Of a DNA stretch of 64,000 nucleotides, positions 28,334-36,967 are shown piece after piece (position 1 is the stretch's first letter; every line of letters begins with the position of its first letter). The notes beneath the pieces were generated by a model. It was not told the DNA's origin. It saw only the letters and a list, made by a program, of their open reading frames with translations, and did not search any database. Location: positions 434,001-498,000 of the forward strand of contig NZ_JANFPI010000004.1 in NCBI RefSeq assembly GCF_026552795.1, given 5' to 3'. The stretch comes from Ectorhizobium quercum. Lineage in GTDB: Bacteria; Pseudomonadota; Alphaproteobacteria; Rhizobiales; Rhizobiaceae. Position numbers and translations under genes: made by a program.

Positions 28334-29530
28334 TCATACCAGTCCGTAGCGGTGATGAAGAAGCGTGCGCTCGATGCCGCGCAGTTCGGCAAGACCCTTG
28401 AGGCGGCCGATGGCGGGGTAGCCCGGCTGGGCGCCGCGCGCCAGGTCGTCGAGGATGTCCTGCCCGTGGTCCGGCCGCATGGGAATGGCATGGTCGGCGC
28501 GGCCTTCCTCGCGGCGGCGGGCCTCCTCCGCCAGCAGGGCGGCGATGACGGCCACCATGTCGGTGCCGCCTTCCAGATGCTCGTCCTCGAAGAAGGAGCA
28601 GGGCACGGTGTCGGTCTCGCGCGTCACGTTGCGCAGGTGGACGAAATGGATGCGGTCGGCGAAGCGCGTGGCGATGGAGGGCAGGTCGTTGTCGGGCCGG
28701 GCGCCGAGCGAGCCGGTGCAGAGCGTCACGCCGCTGGCGCGGCTGTCGACCTGCGCCAGCATGTGGGCGTAGTCCGCCTCGGTCGACAGGATGCGCGGCA
28801 GGCCGAGCAGCGGCCAGGGCGGATCGTCGCCATGCGCGCAGATGTTGATGCCGGCCTCCTCTGCCACCGGCGTGACCTCCGAGAGAAAATCGACGAGGTT
28901 CTGCCGGAGCGTTTCGCGGTCGATGCCCTGGTAGGACCGCAGTTTTTCCAGCAGCTCGTCGAGCGAGTAGCCGTCCGCCGAGCCGGGCAGGCCCGCGCCG
29001 ATGTTGCGGCCGAGCGCCGTGATCCTGTCGTCGGCCATCGCGGCGAAGCGTCTCGCCGCCTCGTCGGCCAGCCATTCGGGATAGTCGGCCGCCGCCTCCG
29101 GCCGCTTCAGGATGTGGATGTCGAAGGCGGCGAAGTCGGGCAGGTCGAAGCGCATGGCGCGGGCGCCGTGGCGGGTTTCCCAGCGCAGGTCGGTGCGGGT
29201 CCAGTCGAGCACCGGCATGAAATTGTAGCAGACCGTGCGGATGCCGGAGGCGGAAAGGCGGCGCAGCGTTTCCTGCCAGTTGGCGATATGGGCCCTCCAT
29301 TCGCCCTTGCGGGTCTTGATGTCCTCGGACACCGGCACGCTTTCCACCACGTCCCAGACAAGGCCGCCCTCCCGGATTTCGGCGTGCCGCTTCTCGATCT
29401 CCGCGACGGGCCAGACCTCGCCGGTCGGGATGTGGTGCAGGGCGCTGACGATGCCCTGCGCCCCGGCCTGCGCCGCATCGCGCACCGTCACCTTGTCGAC
29501 CGGTCCGAACCAACGCCATGTGTGTCTCAT
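28334..29530 (-). CDS. uxuA: Mannonate dehydratase UxuA
   Basis: 398 residues, the family length. The N-terminus MRHTWRWFGPVDKVTVRDAA and the metal-site segments CYNFMPVLDWTRTDLRW and NICAHGDDPPWPLLGLPRI are typical of UxuA. It dehydrates D-mannonate to 2-keto-3-deoxy-D-gluconate using Fe2+ or Mn2+. A GGAGG site lies upstream. It lies between the idonate-dehydrogenase-like gene and uxuB in a TRAP-led operon, so the imported acid is probably converted to fructuronate or mannonate and then KDG. Confidence 0.95.
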   Translation of the reverse strand: MRHTWRWFGPVDKVTVRDAAQAGAQGIVSALHHIPTGEVWPVAEIEKRHAEIREGGLVWDVVESVPVSEDIKTRKGEWRAHIANWQETLRRLSASGIRTVCYNFMPVLDWTRTDLRWETRHGARAMRFDLPDFAAFDIHILKRPEAAADYPEWLADEAARRFAAMADDRITALGRNIGAGLPGSADGYSLDELLEKLRSYQGIDRETLRQNLVDFLSEVTPVAEEAGINICAHGDDPPWPLLGLPRILSTEADYAHMLAQVDSRASGVTLCTGSLGARPDNDLPSIATRFADRIHFVHLRNVTRETDTVPCSFFEDEHLEGGTDMVAVIAALLAEEARRREEGRADHAIPMRPDHGQDILDDLARGAQPGYPAIGRLKGLAELRGIERTLLHHRYGLV

Positions 29531-29549
29531 TGTCCTGGTCCTCCGCAGA

Positions 29550-30611
29550 TCAGTTGAAGCCGGCGAATGTGAGCTGCACCTTGCAGGCGGCCGTGCGGTC
29601 GCCGGCCTGCTCGAAGGCCTCGACCGCCCGTTCGAGAGGAAATGTATGCGAAATGATCGGGCGCACGTCGATGGCGCGCCGGGAAATGAGATCGACGGCC
29701 TGCGGGAACTCGGCGTGGAAACGCTGCGAGCCGCGCCAGACGATCTCCTTGCCGACGAGGGCGTTGAGCGGGATCGTCACGTCGCCGGTGACGCCGACCT
29801 GCACGATCACGCCCCGCGGCCGGACGGCGGCGAAGGCCGAGCGCAGGGCAGGCGCGGCGGCCGAGCAGTCGAATGCCACGTCGAATGCGCCCTTGTTCGC
29901 CTGAAAGGGCGCAAGGCCGTCCGGCTGCGTCGCGACGTTGATCGCGGTCGTCGCGCCCATCGCCGGGGCGCGGGCGAGCGCGGCGTCGGTCAGGTCGGTC
30001 ATGACGATTTCGGCCGCCCCCGCGTGGCGGGCCGCGGCGGCCGTCAGCAGGCCGATGGGGCCGGCCCCGGTGACGAGGACCCGCGCGCCGGCAAGGTCGC
30101 CCGCCTGCGCCACGGCATGCAGGCACACGGCCAGCGGCTCGGCGATGGCGGCCTCGCCCGGCGTTACGTCCGGCCCGACGGGGTGGCACTGGATGGCGGG
30201 GACGACGAGCCGGTCGCGGAACATGCCGTCTTCGTGGGGAAGGCGCATGGCCGAGCCCATGAAGCGCATTTCGAGGCAATGGATCGGCTGGCCGATGTCG
30301 CAGTAATGGCAGCGGCCGCAGGGCTGCGACGGGTTGACGGCGACGAGCCGGCCGACGGCAAGCCCCTCGATCCCTGTGCCGCTTCCTGTGCCGATAGCCT
30401 CGACGACGCCCGCGGCCTCGTGGCCGGAAACGATCGGCTGGCGAACGCGGACCGGGCCGAAGCCGCCGTCCTGGTAATAGTGAAGGTCGGAGCCGCAAAT
30501 GCCGCCGGCCGCCATGCGCAGCGACACCTCGCCCGGGCCGGGCGGCGCATAATCCATCGTTTCGACCCTCAGGTCCCGCATGCCATGAAGGCGGGCAACG
30601 CGCGTCTGCAT
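29550..30611 (-). CDS. Zinc-dependent L-idonate 5-dehydrogenase-like enzyme
   Basis: 353-residue MDR dehydrogenase. Catalytic zinc site GICGSDLHYYQDGGFG, structural zinc cysteines in CGRCHYCDIGQPIHC, and NAD(P) motif VTGAGPIGLL are visible. The segment MRFMGSAMRLPHEDGMF is characteristic of L-idonate 5-dehydrogenases (IdnD). In this operon, with UxuA and UxuB but no IdnO, a 5-dehydrogenation of L-gulonate or L-idonate to a keto-acid feeding the fructuronate branch is plausible. Exact substrate is not decidable by reading. Confidence 0.82.
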   Translation of the reverse strand: MQTRVARLHGMRDLRVETMDYAPPGPGEVSLRMAAGGICGSDLHYYQDGGFGPVRVRQPIVSGHEAAGVVEAIGTGSGTGIEGLAVGRLVAVNPSQPCGRCHYCDIGQPIHCLEMRFMGSAMRLPHEDGMFRDRLVVPAIQCHPVGPDVTPGEAAIAEPLAVCLHAVAQAGDLAGARVLVTGAGPIGLLTAAAARHAGAAEIVMTDLTDAALARAPAMGATTAINVATQPDGLAPFQANKGAFDVAFDCSAAAPALRSAFAAVRPRGVIVQVGVTGDVTIPLNALVGKEIVWRGSQRFHAEFPQAVDLISRRAIDVRPIISHTFPLERAVEAFEQAGDRTAACKVQLTFAGFN

Positions 30612-30683
30612 CTGTTTAAAGCCTTTTCTGCTTGTCTTCGGGGAAAGGCCCGCGCCGCCGGTGCCGCGCGAGCCTTCGTTTCG

Positions 30684-32090
30684 TCAGCGGATCAGCCCCA
30701 TCTGCGTGGGCAGCCACAGCGAGATCGACGGGATGAAGGTGATCAGCAGCAGGGCGATGAACAGCGGTACCAGCCAGGGCAGGATGGCGATCGTGGTCCG
30801 CTCCACCGACAGTTTCGATATCCGCGACAGCACGAACAGGATCATGCCGACCGGCGGCGTCAGCAGGCCGATCATCAGGTTCAGCGTGACGATCAGGCCG
30901 AGATGGACCGGATCGATGCCGTAGCGCGCGGCGACGGGCATGAGGATCGGCACGAGAATGCTGATCGCGGCGATGGTGTCGAGGAAGGCGCCGACGATGA
31001 GCAGCAGGATGTTGACGATGATCAGGAAGGTCCACCAGTTGTCCGTTAGCGAGAACATGAAGTCGGAGAACATCTGCGCCGCCTGGCTGACGGTGAGAAG
31101 CCACGCGAAGATCGATGCGGCGGTGACGATGAACAGCACCGACGCCGTGGTCTCGATGGTGTCGAAGGTCGCCTTGGCCAGCGTCTTGAAGGTCATGGTG
31201 CGGTAGCGCACGAGGCCGAGGAACAGCGACCACATGACGGCGGCGACGGCGGCTTCCGTCGGCGTGAACCAGCCCATCGTCATGCCGCCGATCAGGAGAA
31301 CCGGCGTCATCAGCGCCATCACGGCGGAGAAGTCGTAGTACCAGTCGAGCGCGACGAGGGCGGCGAGGCAGAGGAACACGGCGACGTTGAGCGAAAGCCC
31401 GAGAAGCAGCATCACGTAGACGGCGGCCGGGAAGGACAGCACGATCACCACCTCCATCGAGGCGGAGAGGAGCTGCTTCATCTCGAACGGCGTATCGGAG
31501 CCCCAGCCCTTGCGGCGGGCGAAGACGTAGACGGTCAGCATCATCAGCACGGTCATGACGACGCCCGGAATGATGCCGGCCATGAACAGCGCGCCGATCG
31601 AGGCGTTGGCCATCATGCCGTAGATGACGAAGGGCAGCGACGGCGGGAAGATCGGGCCGAGCGTGGCGGAGGCGGCGGTGACGCCCACGGCCGCCTCGAC
31701 CGGATAGCCGTGGTCCTTCATCGCCTTGATCTCGATGGTGCCGATGCCGGCGGCGTCGGCGAGCGCCGTGCCGGACATGCCGGAAAAGACCACCGAGCCG
31801 ATGATGTTGACCTGGGCGAGCCCGCCCTTCATCCAGCCGACCAGCGACAGCGCGAAGCGGTAGATGCGGCCGGTGACGCCGGCGATGTTCATGAGATTGC
31901 CGGCCAGGATGAAGAACGGCACGGCGATCAGCGGAAAGCTTTCGACGCCGGCGATCATGCGCTGGGCGGCGATGATGTCGGGCGCGACGCCGTAGAGGAC
32001 GAGATAGAGAAGCGAGGCCACGGCCATCGACACGGCGACGGGGGTGCCGATGATCATGAGAAGAAGAAAGGAGCCGATGAGAAGCAGCAT
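30684..32090 (-). CDS. TRAP transporter large permease (DctM-like)
   Basis: 468-residue inner-membrane protein with about 12-13 spans, the channel subunit of a TRAP transporter. Family segments seen include PFFILAGNLMNIAGVTGRI, SGMSGTALADAAGIGTIEI, TLGPIFPPSLPFVIYG and GLLTPPVGMILFVL. The start lies 2 bp after the stop of the small permease, so they are coupled. TRAP systems use the Na+ gradient to import organic acids; the neighbours suggest a hexuronate or aldonate. Confidence 0.94.
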   Translation of the reverse strand: MLLLIGSFLLLMIIGTPVAVSMAVASLLYLVLYGVAPDIIAAQRMIAGVESFPLIAVPFFILAGNLMNIAGVTGRIYRFALSLVGWMKGGLAQVNIIGSVVFSGMSGTALADAAGIGTIEIKAMKDHGYPVEAAVGVTAASATLGPIFPPSLPFVIYGMMANASIGALFMAGIIPGVVMTVLMMLTVYVFARRKGWGSDTPFEMKQLLSASMEVVIVLSFPAAVYVMLLLGLSLNVAVFLCLAALVALDWYYDFSAVMALMTPVLLIGGMTMGWFTPTEAAVAAVMWSLFLGLVRYRTMTFKTLAKATFDTIETTASVLFIVTAASIFAWLLTVSQAAQMFSDFMFSLTDNWWTFLIIVNILLLIVGAFLDTIAAISILVPILMPVAARYGIDPVHLGLIVTLNLMIGLLTPPVGMILFVLSRISKLSVERTTIAILPWLVPLFIALLLITFIPSISLWLPTQMGLIR

Positions 32091-32092
32091 GT

Positions 32093-32668
32093 TCAAATCC
32101 CCTGTATGCCGCCGGCTTCCTGAGCCTGCTCGCGTACGGTTTTCTTGCCGGTGAGGTCCTTGACGAAGTTCTGGAAGGAACGCAGGAACATCAGCACATA
32201 GGCGGCGAAGACGGTGTAGAAGACGAGGCCGCGCGGCAGGTCGACCGTGACCATGCGCTCGTCGCCGACGATTTCCAGATAGCGCCACATCAGCCACGAG
32301 ATGTAGGCGAAGAAGGCGATGCAGATGAGGTCCACCGACACTTCCAGGAAGCGCACGGCGCGCTTCGGCAGGAAGCGGTAGATGAGGTCGACCTGGATGT
32401 GGCGCATCATGCGCACGCACATGACCGAGCCGAGGAAGACGACGAGCACGAGGCAGTTGGCCGCGATTTCCTCCGTCCATGCCAGGCTGTTGTTGAGGGC
32501 GTAGCGCGTGAAGAATTGCAGGAACACGCAAAGGCCCATGCCCCAGAACACGGCGAGCGCGATCCAGTCCTCGATGGCATAGGGCGAGATGTCGACCGGC
32601 CCGATTTCTTCCTCGAAGGCATGCGCCATCTCTTCGACGCTGATGGGGGCGTTCTGTTGGTCTGTCAT
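32093..32668 (-). CDS. TRAP transporter small permease (DctQ-like)
   Basis: 191 residues with four spans and an acidic N-terminal tail of about 40 residues. QFFTRYALNNSLAWTEEIA is the DctQ signature after the first span. The start was placed at the ATG giving MTDQQNAPISVEEMAHAFEE; the longer frame upstream overlaps the binding-protein gene and is not coding. It joins the large permease. Confidence 0.9.
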   Translation of the reverse strand: MTDQQNAPISVEEMAHAFEEEIGPVDISPYAIEDWIALAVFWGMGLCVFLQFFTRYALNNSLAWTEEIAANCLVLVVFLGSVMCVRMMRHIQVDLIYRFLPKRAVRFLEVSVDLICIAFFAYISWLMWRYLEIVGDERMVTVDLPRGLVFYTVFAAYVLMFLRSFQNFVKDLTGKKTVREQAQEAGGIQGI

Positions 32669-32711
32669 TTTGGAAGGCTCCGCTGAACGGGATGGTGCAG
32701 GGATCTTGGAT

Positions 32712-32735
32712 CCCGGCGCCGCAAGCGGCGCCGGG
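32712..32735 (-). terminator. Intercistronic hairpin after the TRAP binding-protein gene
   Basis: CCCGGCGCCGC and GCGGCGCCGGG form a near-continuous dyad with a practical loop of GCAAGC. It lies 13 bp after the binding-protein stop and before the small permease, as in the Pot-type operon. This suggests partial read-through control of permease levels. Confidence 0.55.
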
Positions 32736-32748
32736 CTTGCCGTATCCG

Positions 32749-33723
32749 TCACTCGATGGCGCGGATGGCGTCCCAGTCGGCCTTTTCGTAGCCGAAGTCC
32801 TCGAGCTTGACCTTCTCGATGACGTTCTTCTCGAAATCGGCCTTGTCGATCTCGATCACGTTGATGCCGTTGGCCTTGAACTCGTCGACCAGCTCGATCT
32901 CGCGGGCCTCGATGGTCTTGGTCGTGCGGGCGGCGGCTTCCTGCATCACCTCGGTGAAGATCGCCTTGTCCTCGTCCGAAAGACTGGCCCAGCGGGTCTT
33001 GGAGACCAGCGTGTTGAGATGGTCGACGATGTGGCCGGACAGGACGACGTTCTTCTGCACTTCGTAGAACTTCTTCGCCTCGATGGTCGTCAGCGGGTTT
33101 TCCTGCGCCTCGACCGTACCGTTCTGGAGCGCCAGATAGACTTCGGCGAAGGCGATGGGCGTGGTGTTGGCGCCGCAGGCGCGCGGCATGGCCAGATAGG
33201 CCGGAACGTCCGGAACGCGCATCTTCAGGCCCTGCATGTCGGCACATTTCTCGATGGGCCGGTTGGACGTGGTGTGGCGCGTGCCGTAGTAGCTGACGGC
33301 GACGATGTGGTTGCCGGTCTTTTCCTCGTAGGCCTCGGCCAGCCTCTTGAAGACGTCGCTCTTGGTATAGGCGATCAGATGGCTCGGATCGCGGAAGACG
33401 TAGGGATAGTAGGTGACGCCGATCGGCTTGTGGTCGCGGGCGGCGAAGCTCGACCCGGAGATGATGATGTCGACCGTGCCGAGCTTGAGGCCCTGGTTGA
33501 TATCGGCTTCCTTGCCGAGCTGCGAGGCCGGGAAGACCTCGATCTTGTAGCGGCCGTCGGTGCGCTTGGCGATTTCCTCGGCAGCCCAGACGGAATCCGT
33601 GTGGAACGGTTCCGACATTTCGTAGACATGCGCCCATTTGAGCACGGTTTGCGCATGGGCGGACAGCGCGGACGCCACGACGATGGCCGTCGCGCCGAGC
33701 AGGGTTTTCAATCTGATATTCAT
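32749..33723 (-). CDS. TRAP transporter substrate-binding protein (DctP-like)
   Basis: 324 residues with a Sec signal peptide (cleavage near AHA-QT, residue 24). The mature part has WAHVYEMSEPFHTDSVWAAE, the conserved KMRVP near residue 170 that holds the carboxylate-binding Arg, and YLALQNGTVEAQENPLTTI. It binds an acidic sugar or organic acid in the periplasm. It lies between the FadR-type regulator and the permeases. The UxuA/UxuB neighbours make a uronate or aldonate likely. Confidence 0.93.
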   Translation of the reverse strand: MNIRLKTLLGATAIVVASALSAHAQTVLKWAHVYEMSEPFHTDSVWAAEEIAKRTDGRYKIEVFPASQLGKEADINQGLKLGTVDIIISGSSFAARDHKPIGVTYYPYVFRDPSHLIAYTKSDVFKRLAEAYEEKTGNHIVAVSYYGTRHTTSNRPIEKCADMQGLKMRVPDVPAYLAMPRACGANTTPIAFAEVYLALQNGTVEAQENPLTTIEAKKFYEVQKNVVLSGHIVDHLNTLVSKTRWASLSDEDKAIFTEVMQEAAARTTKTIEAREIELVDEFKANGINVIEIDKADFEKNVIEKVKLEDFGYEKADWDAIRAIE

Positions 33724-33789
33724 TCTCTCCTCCCGAGTTGATGTCAGATCTGCGTCGAATGTCCCTTCGCGCCGGTGGGTGCGAAAGGG

Positions 33790-34509
33790 TCAGTCTTCTC
33801 TTGCCGGCTCCTCCCCGAAGCTTTCAGAGAACCTCGTCTGCGCCAGAACCAGATGCCGGCGCATCGCCTCGCGCGCGGCGGCGGGGTCGCCGGCGGCGAT
33901 GGCATCGCGGATGACGCGGTGCTCCTCCAGCGCCAGCCGCCAGGTGTGCGGGCCTTCGAAATAGCTGGCGAGCTTTTCGAAATAGGGGGTCATGCGCTTG
34001 TCGTAGATCAGGCCGGTGAAGCGGTTCAGCGCCGAGTTGCCGATGATGTCGGTAATGGCGGTGTGGAAGGCGCGGTCGCAGGCAAGCGCCGTCGTCGCGT
34101 CGCCCAGAACCGCTTCCATGCGCCCGAGAATGGCATCGAGCCGGGCGATGTGCTCCGGCCCGGAGAGCCTTGCGGCTTCCTCCGCGATGCCGCTCTCGAT
34201 CAGGCAGCGCGCTTGCAGGATCTCGAACGGCCCGTCGCTGTCCTCGGCCGGCGCGGCGTCGGAGGGCGCGCGCGGCTTGCGGCGGACATAGACGCCCGAT
34301 CCCATGCGGATGTGCAGGTGGCCCTCGACCTCCAGCACGATCAGCGCCTCGCGGATCGTCGGGCGTGATACGCCGAAGCGTTCGGAAAGCTCGCGTTCGG
34401 CCGGCAGCTTGGCGCCGGCCTTCAACTCGCCCGTTTCGATGAGTGCACGAATCTGCTCCGCGACCTGCCGGTAAAGGCGGCGCGGCTCCAAGGCCACGAA
34501 CATCTGCAT
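33790..34509 (-). CDS. FadR-type GntR regulator of the uronate TRAP operon
   Basis: 239 residues: winged helix at about 8-75 with GAKLPAERELSERFGVSRPT and IRMGSGVYV, then an FCD domain with ACDRAFHTAITD and later His residues that bind a metal and an acid ligand. Its place as first gene before DctP, and a palindrome with GGTTGTCTGACC 33 bp before its start, suggest autoregulation and control of the whole operon to uxuB. A second ATG two codons in is an alternative start. UxuR/ExuR-type function is likely by context. Confidence 0.88.
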   Translation of the reverse strand: MQMFVALEPRRLYRQVAEQIRALIETGELKAGAKLPAERELSERFGVSRPTIREALIVLEVEGHLHIRMGSGVYVRRKPRAPSDAAPAEDSDGPFEILQARCLIESGIAEEAARLSGPEHIARLDAILGRMEAVLGDATTALACDRAFHTAITDIIGNSALNRFTGLIYDKRMTPYFEKLASYFEGPHTWRLALEEHRVIRDAIAAGDPAAAREAMRRHLVLAQTRFSESFGEEPARED

Positions 34510-34541
34510 CCTCCCGGCGCACCGCTCCTCCGGTGCGCGCC

Positions 34542-34558
34542 GGTCAGGTTGTCTGACC
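34542..34558. promoter_or_regulatory. FadR-type operator before the uronate operon
   Basis: GGTCAGGTTGTCTGACC has 6-bp perfect arms (GGTCAG and CTGACC) and contains the core GGTTGTCTGAC found at four other promoters of the window. It is 33 bp from the regulator start. Upstream of it, two direct repeats ATAAAGCA (34620 and 34635) lie in an AT-rich stretch that may hold the promoter. Confidence 0.6.
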
Positions 34559-34725
34559 GCTTTTCCCAGTAAAGCCCTTCATGCCGCAAAGTCAATCGCA
34601 AAAATGCGGCATATGTTTCATAAAGCATTGAATTATAAAGCAAAAATAACAAAAACGCCATCCTCCGCGGCGTTGGCGCCACGGTGCGGTCCGGTCGGGT
34701 TCCGGCATGCCGATGCGGGCCGGCC

Positions 34726-35793
34726 TCAGCCGCCGGGCATGGCCACGCCATATCGTTGCGCCAGCGCCTCGAAGGCGGACAGGGTGGCCGGGTCGATGGC
34801 GACACCCTGTTCCTCGCGGCGCGCGGCGACGTCCCACTCCCGGTCGCCGGGCGCCATCACCCGGCAGCCTTCCCGGGCCTGCGAATGGCGCAGCGTTTCC
34901 AGATAGCGGTTCATGCCCTCGTCGAAGGCGGCGCGTTCGATGAAGGCCTCGGGCCGGATGGCCAGCACGAAGGCGCCCATGCCGCGCGGCGTCGAGAAAT
35001 CGGGGCCCTGCATCGGCGCGATGTCGAAGGACAGTTTCATGCCCGTCAGCACGGCGCTGAGGATTTCCGCCAGACCGGCGAGGCCCGCGCCCTTGAAGCC
35101 GAATTCGCCGCCGAGCGGCGCGAGCATCGCGGTTTGCCCGGCGTCCTGCGTGTCGAACCCCCGGGCGTCGGAGGCCACGGCCTGCGGCAGCGGCTGGCCG
35201 AGGCTGCGGTAGAGCAGCACGCGGTTGAACGGCACGGCGCTGGTCGCCATGTCGAGCAGCCACGGATTCGCGCCTGCCGTCGGAACCGCGACCGAGATCG
35301 GATTGGTGCCGTGGAAACGCTCCGCGCCGTCATGCAGGCGCACGAAGCTGTCGGAATTGGCGAAGGTGAAGCCGATATGGCCGCGCCGCGCCGCCTCGAT
35401 GGAGAAGGCGCCGGCCGGCCCGAAATGCGAGGTGTTGCGGATGGCCACGGCGCCGATGCCGAAGCGCTCGGCCAGCGCGACGGCCCGCTCCATGCCCGTA
35501 TAGGCGGCGAGCGCGCCGTGCGCGTGGTCGGCGTCGAGCGTCTCGACCGCGCCGAAGGCGGAGACCGTCACCGGTTTCGGCGCCTTGTTGAGCCGGCCGC
35601 CCTCCAGCGCCTCGACGTAATGCGGCAGAAGCCGGATGCCGTGGCTGTCGACGCCGTGGCGGGTGCCGTGCATCATCGCCCGCGCCGCGGCGTCGGCGGT
35701 GGCACGGTCGGCCCCGCAGGCCGCAAGCGTTTCGCGGCAAAACCGGTCCAGTGCGGCAAGGCCGACGCCCGCCTGCGGATTTGACTGCAACAT
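34726..35793 (-). CDS. Ldh family (malate/L-sulfolactate/ureidoglycolate-type) NAD(P)-dependent oxidoreductase
   Basis: 355 residues of the Rossmann-free type 2 malate/lactate dehydrogenase family. The family motif HGVDSHGIRLLPHYVEAL is at about 46-63, with the catalytic His in DSHG. TSHFGPAGAFSIEAARRGHIG and NPISVAVPTAGANPWLLDMATS bind the cofactor. Members reduce or oxidise 2-oxo/2-hydroxy acids and cyclic imino acids, including 2,3-diketo-L-gulonate and delta-1-piperideine-2-carboxylate. It is divergent from a tandem winged-helix regulator. A hydroxy-acid sugar derivative is a plausible substrate. Confidence 0.85.
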   Translation of the reverse strand: MLQSNPQAGVGLAALDRFCRETLAACGADRATADAAARAMMHGTRHGVDSHGIRLLPHYVEALEGGRLNKAPKPVTVSAFGAVETLDADHAHGALAAYTGMERAVALAERFGIGAVAIRNTSHFGPAGAFSIEAARRGHIGFTFANSDSFVRLHDGAERFHGTNPISVAVPTAGANPWLLDMATSAVPFNRVLLYRSLGQPLPQAVASDARGFDTQDAGQTAMLAPLGGEFGFKGAGLAGLAEILSAVLTGMKLSFDIAPMQGPDFSTPRGMGAFVLAIRPEAFIERAAFDEGMNRYLETLRHSQAREGCRVMAPGDREWDVAARREEQGVAIDPATLSAFEALAQRYGVAMPGG

Positions 35794-35968
35794 CGCGGTT
35801 CCTCCTCCCGGCGCCGTGTGTTGGAATGTATTGTGCGTACACTAGACATTTTGAATGCGCGGCGCAATCCCCGGCGCGCGGCATCGCCTATGGTTTCGGT
35901 TGTCCGGGTGCGTGCTTTGCGCCATTCTTTGTGGAAAACCGCTGATCGGGAAGGAGCCTGCCCTGAGC

Positions 35969-36967
35969 ATGCGCAGCCATACGTCGCCCATCGCCCCGAA
36001 ACTCTACCGGCGGGCCTGTGACGCGCTGGCCGCCGATATTGCCGGCGGCATCATCGCGCCGGGCACGCGCCTGACCGAAACGGCGGTCGCCGGGCGCTTC
36101 GGCATCAGCCGCGCGCCGGCCCGGCAGGCGCTGGCGGAACTGGCGCGCCTCGGCCATGTCCGCAAGGCGGAAGCGCGGGGCTATGACGTCGTGGATGGCG
36201 CCGCCCCGCAGGCGAGGTCGCCCGGGACGGATGCGGCCGGTGCTCCGCCGTCCGGGGATCCGAAGATTCATTTCCTGTCGAGCTGGGAGCTGATCTATCC
36301 GGATATCGAGATCGAGATCGTCTCGCGCACCTCGCTGGCGGGCTGGCGGATCAACGAGGCGTTGCTGGCCAAGCATTATGGCGTCAGCCGCACGGTGGCG
36401 CGGGACGTGGTCGCCCGGCTCCAGCAGCGCGGCATCGTGCAGAAGGACGACAAGGGCCGCTGGCACGCGCCGGCGCTGACATCGCAGCATATCGACGAGC
36501 TTTACGAGCTGCGCTGGGTTCTGGAGCCGCTGGCGCTGGAAAAGGCGGTGCCCCGCCTGCCGAAGGGGCTTCTTGCGCGGATGCGCGCCCATGTCGAGGC
36601 GGCGCTGGCGGCGACCGAGGTCGACGGCTCGACGCTCGACGCGCTGGAGCAGGAGCTGCATGTCGAGCTGCTCGGCCATTGCGGCAACGCCTCGCTGATG
36701 CGCGCCATCAGCCTGCCGCAGGCGCTGCTCGTCGCCCACCATTTCCTCTACCGCTGGACCTCGGAACTGTTCGACACCGAGCCCTTCCTGCCGGAACATC
36801 TCGACATCATCGCCTGCCTGGAACGGGGCGACACCGGGGCCGCCGGCGCGGCGCTGGTCGACCATCTGAAGATTTCCCGCCAGCGCGCCATGCTGCGCAT
36901 CCAGGCGGTGGCCGAAATCATCCGGCCGGACGAGCTGCCCTATCTGGAACGGCTGGAGGTGGGCTAG
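35969..36967 (+). CDS. GntR-FCD regulator with two winged helices, second example
   Basis: 332 residues. The first winged helix is at about 8-75 (TRLTETAVAGRFGISRAPAR), then a low-complexity linker (about 77-95, rich in Ala, Pro, Gly). A second is at about 115-165 (RINEALLAKHYGVSRTVARD, then KGRWHAP), and an FCD domain runs at about 170-310. AAGGAG lies 12 bases before the chosen ATG; no better start is seen. It is divergent from the Ldh-family gene. A short dyad, TTGTGCGTACAC near 35831, lies between them. Its stop overlaps the stop of the convergent regulator gene. Confidence 0.82.
   Translation: MRSHTSPIAPKLYRRACDALAADIAGGIIAPGTRLTETAVAGRFGISRAPARQALAELARLGHVRKAEARGYDVVDGAAPQARSPGTDAAGAPPSGDPKIHFLSSWELIYPDIEIEIVSRTSLAGWRINEALLAKHYGVSRTVARDVVARLQQRGIVQKDDKGRWHAPALTSQHIDELYELRWVLEPLALEKAVPRLPKGLLARMRAHVEAALAATEVDGSTLDALEQELHVELLGHCGNASLMRAISLPQALLVAHHFLYRWTSELFDTEPFLPEHLDIIACLERGDTGAAGAALVDHLKISRQRAMLRIQAVAEIIRPDELPYLERLEVG

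Noticed and set aside
35831..35842. TTGTGCGTACAC as an operator between the Ldh-family gene and its divergent regulator
   Set aside because: The dyad is short and imperfect and has no second copy, so it is noted but not listed as a feature.
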